A stretch of 64,000 nt of DNA from Pristionchus mayeri (lineage: Eukaryota > Nematoda > Chromadorea > Rhabditida > Neodiplogasteridae): contig BTRK01000002.1 in NCBI GenBank assembly GCA_036245805.1, forward strand, positions 35,322,661 through 35,386,660, given 5' to 3'. The position numbers and the translations under genes were made by a program. Of the stretch, positions 11,370 to 21,000 are shown piece after piece. Position 1 is the stretch's first letter. Every line of letters begins with the position of its first letter. Under the pieces are notes generated by a model, which was given only the letters and a program-made list of their open reading frames with translations, was not told the origin of the DNA and did not search any database.

Positions 11370-13378
11370 GATACCATAACCTTCACCATCTACAGTATCC
11401 CAACTTGTATTTGTCGTACAGTACATGCTAATCGCCTTGCCCATATGCGGCCCGCGGATTCCGCGGATCGATTTTGCGGGAAGCATGCAATTTTTCACCA
11501 TTCGACTTTTTGATTTTCAAATTCTCCATAAAATTTCTCATCGCATGGACTATTCATTCATATTTTAAAAAAATACATAAATCGATATTTTGAATGCCGC
11601 AATGCCTCAACCTACCGTAATCTCAGTTGCGAAAGCGACTGGCAAAGTGATATCGCAAACTGCGATTACGGTAGGTTGAAGCATTGTCGCATTCAAAATA
11701 TCGATTTATATATTTAAAAAAAAAATGTGAATGAATAGTCCATCCGATGCGAAATTTTATGGTGAATTTGAAAATCAAAAAAATCGAATGGTGAAAAATT
11801 GCATGCTTCCCGCAAAATCGATCCGCGGAATCCGCGGTCCGCCGCGGGCCGCCGTGTGCGCATATGGGCAAGGCGATTAGCATGTACTGTATACCGTAAC
11901 CCGTACTACCGTAGTCTGAGTACTATATACATACCAAAAGTGGAAAAACAGTAGGGAGACGGCAGGCAAGGATCGGAACACATTCACTGTCCTTATTCTG
12001 GTTACAGTAACCCAAATACAGTACCTCAATATACAAAGTTTAATTACCGTTTCACAAACTACAGTAACGAGAATACGGTGCCGCTTCAAATATGTATTTT
12101 TTGTCTCAATTTTCGCAATGTGGTGTGGCTACCGTATCCCGGTTACGTAATTTGGGTTACGGTAATGAAAATTTTTAAGCTTAGTTGAAGCCGATGTTGT
12201 AGGAACAAGGCACTAATTATTAAATCCAATTTTCATGTCAGTTTACGATAGCTATTGAGGGTACTGTATCTGGATTACTTTAACCAGAATACCTCAGGCA
12301 ACTCGGTTTGAATCTAATCGGAACAATTTTGTAATCTAATCCGAGCAATTTTAACAGCAACCGTGGCCAAATAAGATTCTAAAATTTTCTAATTAGATTC
12401 AAAATATTTCAAATTAGATTCTAAAACGTACGAACTTCTAATTAGACTCTGCGGATGTTTTGGTTAGATTCTAAAATTTATGCAATTAGATTTCAAATAT
12501 TTCTAATTAGATGCCTATTTTTTCTAATTAGGTTCTTATTTTTTCTAATTAGATTCTTATTTGTTCGATTTAGATTCTTCATTTTTTGTTTGTACGTACC
12601 GAGTAGTCATGTTTATTACATTCGATAAGCAAACCAGGCAACAATGGTTGATCAACAACGAGAACTATGTTTGGACTAAACTTCTCAAATAAACTGAAGT
12701 GATTAACAACACAAAACTAAAGGGGTGGAAATAAGGACTCAAGAAATGAGAAGATTTTCCGGATTAGTACAAATTTACTCGTGAGGTCGCACACGCTTTC
12801 TTCCAGACGCCGAACCTCCCGCTGCTTGTTTTTCCTGGGATCGAGCCAAGTTGTTGTAATGTAGAATCATACAGTTTTAGTGACCTGAACAAGGCAATCA
12901 ATTGTGCAAAATCAATACAACTTACAACAAGTAATTGAGATGACGTCCGTGGTCTCAACAAACACATAATATTAAGAAATAAATAAATAATTGAAATATT
13001 AAAACTCAGCGACCGCAAAGTAATGGCGAAAAATAAAGAGAATCTAATTAGATTCGGATTAGATTCTAAAATCTTCAAATTAGATCCTAAATTTTTCGAG
13101 TTCCAATTAGATTCCAAATTCGTACTATTAGGTAGTATAATCTAATAAGATTGCAATTAGATTCTAAAATCTTTAAATTAGATTCCAATTTCACGAGAAT
13201 TCTGATTAGATTCAAACCGAGTTGCCTGAGACGGTAGGACAATGAAAATTTTCCGATCCTTTCCCGCCGTCTCGCGACTGTTTTTCCACTTTTTGGCATG
13301 TGTACAGTACTCAGACTAGGTAGTGCAGGTTACGGTATACGATAAATACAATTTGAGATACTGTGAAGGTTATGGTTT
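11370..13378. mobile_element. Nested foldback/MITE complex
   Basis: Outer inverted repeats begin ACCATAACCTTCAC at the left; the same sequence is read on the minus strand at 13378. Nested inside are a near-palindrome at 11417-11890 (arms of about 200 bp around ATTACGGTAGGTTG), a second arm pair containing GTGGAAAAACAGT at about 11935 and 13285, and a MITE at 12292-13231 with ends CTCAGGCAACTCGGTTTGAA. The MITE interior repeats TTCTAATTAGATTCTAAAAT. No coding content. Confidence 0.75.
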
Positions 13379-13379
13379 C

Positions 13380-14262
13380 AGGTTGGTGCAAAAGTTTCTC
13401 CCTTTTTTCAGAAATTTACATTTTTACTTCCCCTGACCTCCAATGTTGATCAATTCTCATACGGTCTTTTGGAATAAAAGGGTACATAAACACTCTTTAT
13501 AACAAGTTGTATCCCAGTTCTCCACAATCAGCAGCGTCGATACAGAAATTCGTCAAATTTTGAAAAATTGATTTTCAAATCGAAATTTTAGAAGGTCATT
13601 GCTATATCGGGAAAAGATATAGGGGTTAAACATACATACTATTGTAAAGTGTGATAACTGGCCATGCTCATGAATGCAATTCAGTATCTGTGCACCGTCA
13701 TGCCAAGTTCAGATGAGCGCCTGATAAGAAAATAACGAGAGATTCATTTCTGCAGAATTAAATTTCATAGCCGCGAATGTTTAGCCATTGGCTCAGAAAG
13801 CCATATTGTGGTGGACAATGAAGTGCTACCCAGTCTTAGTATTACCCTTAAACTTGAGAGGGCTACTCGTGAATAGCAGTATGATACAACAACATTCCGA
13901 AATTTGAACAACGAAATCAGCAATTTTGATAATTCTCAGCCTTCAAAGCCTTTTGAAGGTTGGATATTTTGCATTATTCTTGAAGAACAACTTGGATAGT
14001 ATCATTCTTCAAATGGGCAAAATCAATTGTTAGCGCGTATTCAAATTGTAGGGTCCAGCAAAGTACACCTAAAATAGTAAAATTTTGATATTTTTACATT
14101 TCTACTATTTATTTCCGTTATATGCTTTCCAGAATTGAATTGATCTTGCGTGCGTACTCTACCTATAAGCCCACGTCTAATATTAAATGGTAATTAAAGT
14201 CAGGCAAGAATGGCTGGAGAAAGTTTAAAAAATAAAATAGGGAGAAACTTTTGCACCAACCT
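13380..14262. mobile_element. Non-autonomous mariner, 883 bp
   Basis: Ends AGGTTGGTGCAAAAGTTTCT at the left and the inverse at the right. No transposase frame. A 220-bp deletion derivative of the same family lies at 35052-35271 inside a cysteine-rich gene, so the family makes internally deleted copies. Confidence 0.8.
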
Positions 14263-14279
14263 AATATCTTATAGATTTA

Positions 14280-14454
14280 CTAGTCCGGCTGCCCCCGCCT
14301 CCGGCGGGGGCCCCGTCCTAGCGGAGTAGGTTTCGCAATCACTTGTTTCACAATTTGTTGACTCTCTCCCTCCCCATTTCGTAATTGTTTCGCAACTGTT
14401 TCGCAATCCGGACATACGGACAGACACACACTGCGCTTTATATATAGGTATAGA
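14280..14454 (-). mobile_element. Short non-autonomous Helitron (175 bp)
   Basis: Read on the minus strand it starts TCTATACCTATATATAAAGC, contains GTCCGGATTGCGAAAC, has the GC hairpin CCCCCGCCGGAGGCGGGGG, and ends CAGCCGGACTAG. It therefore has the Helitron hallmarks: TC start, subterminal hairpin, CTAG end, and insertion between A and T. The flanks GGAATA and TAAATCTA are contiguous at 11353-11366, an empty site. Confidence 0.85.
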
Positions 14455-14530
14455 TATTCCACCACTGAAGTTTCCGCACCACCTGCAAAAAATCGACGAT
14501 CCCGGGTTCATGGTCGCGACGTCGTGGGCA

Positions 14531-15432
14531 GCTAAGATCAGAAATAACAATTATGCGTGCAATAAGACGAAGAGGAAGGGAGAAAATGCCGAAATTTCGA
14601 AATTTTATGAAGCAGTGGACGCCGAAATTTTCCATCGTAGTTAGAATGAATTGATGTGATGATGTTGAGATGAATTGTATGTAGACTTAAAGAAGGGGTA
14701 ACACGAATGGATGATAGGGAGTCCCACCAGGAAGATATTGCGCTCGCAATGGGAAACTGTGGGAAAATTATGGGAAAACGCAATGGGAAAATTACCCCAA
14801 GAACGAGGCGAAAATTATGTAGAGCGAGCGAAACATAAACGAACTAGCCACAACCCTGCGCTGTCAATGAACTTTGCGCGTATGTAAATAGCCTCAGAGC
14901 TGTCTGTGAAACTTCGGATAAAGTAATTCATGATCGGGTTGCCGGCTTCTATTACACACACATAGTGGCTAATTGAACTAATTTTTCGTGTTACTCCTTC
15001 TTTAATGCTTGCAATGTTGATATCGAAGTTTGTAACTTCAAAGATCAATCAGAGGAGATGAAAGGCTCTACAGGCCGACATTTTACACCGCGTTTATTGT
15101 AAGATTCAAATGCTCAGCTTTCTTGATTCTATGTCTAGCATGCTCCGCATCCAATCGCAGCCCCCCCCTCCCCGGAGAAAATACACGGGGAAATAAAACC
15201 ACCGCAAGCTACCGAAGACTATCGCATTTCCCATATACTTAACCTGGCGGATAAAGAATTGAATTGAATTGAATTGTTGTCGTTCTCTACCTTATGACAG
15301 CTCCTCGTAGTACTTTCCCACTTCAAAGATTGCGAGAGTTTAACAAATTATACGGGAACACGCTCAACACACAGCCGTGAAGAGTGCGAATGATCATCCA
15401 ATGATCCGATTATGTCGAATCGTTTAGACTAG
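14531..15432. other. Intergenic; simple repeats only
   Basis: No gene supported. Small features are an AATTG/GAATT microsatellite near 15254 and a C-run near 15162. Short minus-strand frames do not chain by splice phase. Confidence 0.5.
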
Positions 15433-15530
15433 AGTTCGCAATTCGGGTCACCGTCTCTTCATTTCCCACACTCTCTCGCCGCTCTGTCGGTTGAGAGAGT
15501 GTGGGAAATCAAGGCGACACGAATTACGAA
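15433..15530. repeat. CTCTCTCG-core hairpin, copy H1
   Basis: Arms AATTCGGGTCACCGTCTCTT and the near-complement AAGGCGACACGAATT enclose the core CACACTCTCTCGCCG...GAGAGAGTGTG. The same arms and core recur at 50029-50140, and the core recurs with different arms elsewhere. Confidence 0.75.
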
Positions 15531-15535
15531 GTTTA

Positions 15536-16050
15536 CTCTGGTTGCTCCCAACCAGTGGTTAACCAGTGCCCTGACCAGTGGGTGGGGAGTTGCCCACCTA
15601 CTGGTCAAGGGACTGGTTGACCACTGGTTGGCTACTGGTCAACCAGTGGTTGAGAGGCCTCCTACAGTACGCAAGTTCAGAGGTTCAGATAAATAATTCA
15701 TTCTTATGGAAGAGGAGCGCCACTTACGGTAGTCAACTCTCACACGGAACTTCCGTGTTTCGGGAGTAGCCACATTCAAAATACGATCCTATGGATCGTA
15801 CAAACAGCCATGGCTTACTGTTAGCAAGGCTGTTATCGCTGTTTCGGGGGTCTCTCGTAGGCAGAGTGCTCTCTACTCGCGCCGGGGTAGAGCAGGTCGC
15901 TCTCAACCAGTGGTCAACCAGTGCAGGGCAGTGGTTGACCACTGGTCAGCACGCCACAGGTTAACCACTGGTCAGGGAACTGGTCAACCACTGGTTGGGC
16001 GAAACTCAGCCCCTTCTAACTGGTCAACCACTGGTTGGCAGAAACCAGAG
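15536..16050. mobile_element. CCAGTGG-rich inverted-repeat element
   Basis: Termini CTCTGGTTGCTCCCAACCAG and, inverted, CTCTGGTTTCTGCCAACCAG, each flanked by TA. The terminal 100-150 bp on each side are packed with ACCAGTGGT/ACTGGTCAACCAGTGG words in both orientations; the middle is unique. Termini and TA duplication suggest a Tc1/mariner-like non-autonomous element with reiterated subterminal sites. Confidence 0.8.
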
Positions 16051-16274
16051 TAGTTTAGACATTTGTGAACCAGGCTGAATCGTCGAGGGGGGGAATTCTC
16101 AGATTCGTGCAAAAAAAAAGAAAGAGAGTGATATAGAGTCGAGTTAGGATATGCAAGTAGCAGCGGGGATGACTGATTCGAAGCTGTTGAGACATTTCAC
16201 ATCGTTCTGTCCCATCGTATAGTTTCATCGTTGTAGGTTACTTGATCAGAAGTTCATGCAAATATACATACAGA

Positions 16275-17590
16275 AGCGCTCATAAGTCATGGGACACTTT
16301 TTGAATTCGTTGTAACTTTTTGCCCAAGAAAAGCATCATTCTGACACTAAGGTATGTTGTACCAGATCCATTGGAGATTATGCTCATGATATTGGGGTAT
16401 GACGCAATAGCCCATTTATTTCGTAGTGATGACGCAATCAAAGTGTTATTTTTCAATATGGCATTATTCTTACATGGATTTTTTCCTTCTAGCTAAACTT
16501 TCTGAGGTTGGGGATATGGCTGAGGTCTATCAAGAATACTCTTTTGAAGTTGCTGCGCGACCGCAAATTTGCTGCAGCCTCGCTGCAAAAACAGGATCAC
16601 AAATTCAGAACTCGGCTTCTAGATGAGCTTATCATTCGTTCAAAACATCAAAATGATCGCCATAATGAGAACATATGATCCTGATATTTGAAAAGAATAA
16701 CTCGAAATTTGACCTCAGGGCATGAACAAATCACTTTTTGAATGACCATTTTTTGAACATTCATAACTATGTGGAGAATGTAGGCAAAACTCAGGGGTTT
16801 CCATAGGAATGTTCATAATGTATTAAAGATCCGATTTCCATCTTTTTAGAGCGTTTGGATGTCTTTCCTGCCTGCGGCGATCGTTGTCCTGAGGTATACT
16901 AGGGTCGGGAAATACCATGTTTACGCACTTTCGTCGTCTGCACTCTCTCGCCAATAGGGGTAAACAGGGTGTTTCTCGACTCGCGTATCCCACCGGAAAA
17001 CGGCTACCGCGTGCAGGAAAGATGCCCAATCGATCCAAAAATTGAGGAATCAGATTTTCAATACATTTTGAACATTCCTATGCAAAACCTGATTTTTATC
17101 TACATTCTCCACATAGTTATGAATGTTCAAAAAATGGTCATTCAAAAAAGTGATTTTTTCATGCCCTGAGGGCAAAATGTCGAGATATTCTTTTCATATT
17201 CCCAGGATCGTCTGGACTAATGATTACGATCATTTTGACGCTTAGAACGAGTCTCTAGCTTCTATAGAAGCCGAGATATGAATTTTTGACCTTGATTTTG
17301 CAGCAAGGCTGCAGCCAACGTTCGACCGTGCAGCGTCTTCAAAATTATGTTCACATCTCATAACTCAAAAAGTTTGGCGAGTAGGAAAAAACGATCTAAG
17401 AATAATGCCACTTTGAGAAAGTACACTTTTATTGCGTCATCACTACGCAATGACTAGGCTATTTCTTCATACCCCAATATCATGAGCATAATCTCCAATG
17501 TGTTTGGTACATCCTACCTTAGTACCAGAATGATGCGTTTCCCAGGCAAAAGGTTACAATGAAACAAAAAGTGTCCCAAGGCTTCGCGCT
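16275..17590. mobile_element. Large foldback element, 1.3 kb
   Basis: The two halves are inverted copies over almost the whole length. AGCGC...GGGACACTTTTTG opens both ends, ACCCCAATATCATGAGCATA is at about 17473 with its inverse near 16381, and CTCCACATAGTTATGAATGT is at about 17107 with its inverse near 16765. The centre is near 16930. No transposase frame. An imperfect 30-bp direct repeat (GTAGCAGCG...GATTCG) lies outside it at about 16156 and 17659. Confidence 0.85.
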
Positions 17591-18073
17591 ACTGTATTTC
17601 AACAAGTCTTCACCAGCAGCAAATCCAATCTCGTCATCTTCCTTCTTAGATAATGCACGTAGCAGCGAGGATGGCTGATTCGCCGTATCGGGTATCAAAC
17701 GTGTTGTGCACGATCCACACGCCCTGCGCACAGTAGATGGAATAATCAATTGCGTTTGCGGCAGCTTTAAGTGCCTGTAAATAATAGTAGTATTATTATT
17801 TTTATCATGACTGGTGTTAGTAGTATCATTATTTCGCCAAATTCGCACCACTTGATCTTTTCCATTTCTTTAGTGCGTCTCCAGAGTACCCTGAAAATAG
17901 CATAATTTAACGTTATCAACAATGAAAATATTTTGAACAGAGCATTGGAACCATGTCTACGAAGCCATATTTTTTTTAGGATGGGCTAGAAATAGACATA
18001 TTGTGAGCCATAAATGAATTTCTTCATAATGCTTGCTTTGCCGAAGGAAAAATAGATAAATTTCCAAACAAAC
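17591..18073. other. Intergenic, 3' flank of the cysteine-rich gene
   Basis: No exon chain supported. An ATTATT-type simple repeat lies near 17790. This stretch separates the foldback from the stop codon of the minus-strand cysteine-rich gene. Confidence 0.5.
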
Positions 18074-21000
18074 TCACTGCATGTTGCCCGTTGGACAGGC
18101 GTTAATGAATCCATCGGTGTTTGGTTTCGAGCCATCCGGAACAGAGCCGGAAAGCATTATCTGCTCGGTAGGCAGAGGGGCACAGCCGCACTCCGGAGCA
18201 AGTACTGCATTTGCATTTATTTCAAAATTAAAAAAAAATATTTGAATTTGAGATGAAAACTATGATATCATTCATTATCCATTTGGTTGCCAAGTACATT
18301 ACACTAAATAATGATTATTTTACAATATTGCACTAAATATAGAAAAATTAGCACTTGTTAGCGAAGGGCGTACACAAGTGCCGCTTTTGAAGTAGTACTC
18401 CCGGCCTTTCAGACTGAAGTACCACGAACCTGTGTTATGCATATTAATAAACTATGATGTCTCATGAAATGCCTCTGTTCGTTGAGCATTCTGTTCATAC
18501 TAAGGTTTACCGTACTCTCACCGGTCAAGGCTAACATTCATTATCATTCGATGTTATGAATTACTATTTATTCATTTTTTTTGCAATTCGATGCAACAAC
18601 TAGTGCACTATGCATCCAAGCTCACCAATATACGGATTCCAGTCCACCATCGATTGCCAATCGTTCTCGAATGCGCTTCTAGTACCGTCGTGCAGGATCA
18701 AACTGCAAAAATTCAGCTGACTCTAATCCAAGACGGAATTGATGTATTTCCTGATCGGGAGAAACTGTTTACTCTTAGCAACGCTTTGAGGAAGGAGAAC
18801 AGCGTTCTGATATTTTGTTTTCGATGACCACCAGGGCTGGGATGCAAACAGTTTTTCAGACACAACATTTGTGTAGACACAACCAGCACAAAATACAATT
18901 TTTATCACGAAACACAAACAAAAAACTTGTGTTTTTTTGTCTGGCCGAATAATTTTTGCAAAAAATATATTTTGAACGTTACAACATGAAATCATGATTA
19001 GCAGTAGACGAATGTCTTCTATTTTCAAAGTCTTAAGATTTTAAGGAATATTTGAAATATCATAATGTTTTCTCGATTTTTATATCCTTTTCTGCTAACA
19101 TTTTTTGTGCTTTTTGCTTGTTTGTGTCCTCAGCACACAAAAATTAATGCACAAAAATTGTTTGTCCGAAGCGCGAAAAATACGCAAAACACAAACTACA
19201 AAATCCCAGCTCTGATGAACACGAAGGTACCGGAAACTTTGAACGACTGAATATTTATGCTGTGCTTACTGAATAAATTTCTTCTCTCTGTTGTCCACAG
19301 TAGCGTTTCCACAGGGCTGTATGGCTCCTTGATTCAATATTTATATTACATGTTTGTCACAAATGCTGTGATTTATATTATGAGAGGAATCGCGAGAAAA
19401 TCACCCATTTGAGGGGTGTCAGCGGCGGTAGAACCAAGTTCAACGGATCTTGATTTAAACTGGATGTAAGGTACTACAAATGATGCTCTTTCAAACTGCG
19501 TTGTCAGAATTTTGATAACTGACGTCATCTTCGAGATTCAGAAGGCCAAACTTGGTGAACTCACATTTTAGTGGTTAAATCGAGCGCACTTAAATGATCA
19601 TAAGTCCGTTTAAAATGAAGATAGAAAGTCGTTATTTTTTTAGAAAGAAAGCTAAAAACATTCTCTACAACTTTTATGTTGAGCATGCCATTCCATGTGT
19701 AAGTCCCAGTGCGGGGTGGTCGGGTCGACCAAAAACGACCTAATTCTGTAAATCGGAAAAACCTCCTGAGATTGTATGCGTGATTGATAGACACTATGTG
19801 TGACTAACTTGAGGCAAAAAATCAGCCAAATCAAAAGGTGGAAAAAAACGGCATGACTTTTCGTCTGGCGACGTCTGAATGACCACAAGACCAAAACACT
19901 CTCTTAGCTCCAACTGTCATCTATTATGCTCTATAGCTTGGCAAGACTTCGGAGGTATCAGCCACGGATCTCGAATATGGCAGGAGTCGTTTCAAGATGG
20001 ACATGAAGGTATCGAAGGTGTCCTCTTTATAACTTCTAAGGAGGACTGGCCATCCGGGATGCAAGATTCAAGAAGAATACGATCTCGGTAGCGACTAGTC
20101 TAAGGGAAGAATGCAAGCGCCTACAGAGGAGAGGCGGTCCGACTTCATGCGAAACTTTCCGCATGCTCAAGAGAGATGTGTCAAGTGACAACGAACGATT
20201 CAAAAGAAGATGGATGAGTCCAAAGATCCAACCCCTTCCCCACCCCACCCCCCTCGTCGATGGCAGAAGGCGCCAGAGTCCTTCCCTTACCTTACACCCC
20301 CACATGCCTTGACATGTATAAATCTATCTATCTATCTAGAAGTTGTAGAGAAATTGTATAAAAACACGGGTAGAGCGCGCGCTCTACCCGTCTGCCGCTC
20401 TGGCCGTCTGACCTCTCCCTGCCTCCCCTCGCTTTAGCGCTCCCCCGCGCGCATCTTCGGTTGTTTTCTGCCATCTTCTAGGCTCTGTAGCTTACTTCAA
20501 CGAATAGATAGAGACAAACTTTCAACAGATGAAATGTTTAGCTCATCGTGCTCTACATTTCTAGCCATGAACCGGTCTCATGCGACTATTTTACTTGAAG
20601 TACAGTTATACGCTTTTTCTTTGCTCCCTCTTATGAAATTCCGTATTTCTAGGTGCGCCTTTTATCTAAATAGTTTAGAGGGACATTTCCACGTAATTTG
20701 ACAACGACTGAATGCGTCTGAGCCAATCTCTGAAGTCGAGAAGGGTCTAAAAATCGATTTTCATTTTTCTGGTCCGGTCGTTTTGCCCAATGGGAGTACT
20801 GTATTGAGTCCGGAAACAGTTCTAAATGTTGTTTTGGATACTTTTGGATTGATTTGAGCCTAATAGATGACAGTTGGAGCTAAGAGAGTGTTTTGGTCTT
20901 GTGGTCATTCAGACGTCGCCAGACGAAAAGTCACGCCGTGTTTTTTCCACCTTTTGATTTGGCTGATTTTTTGCCTCAAGTTAGTCACTCATAGTGTCTA

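Larger units (their letters stand above)
11262..14530. mobile_element. Nested transposon cluster with inverted outer arms
   Basis: The outer segment 11262-11360 (containing TTTTTTGCAGGTGGTGCGGA) recurs inverted at 14455-14530. Between the arms lie an inverted-repeat element (about 11370-13378), a mariner derivative (13380-14262) and a short Helitron (14280-14454). The two outer arms may be termini of one large element or two inverted copies of a dispersed repeat. The interior has no gene. Confidence 0.65.
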
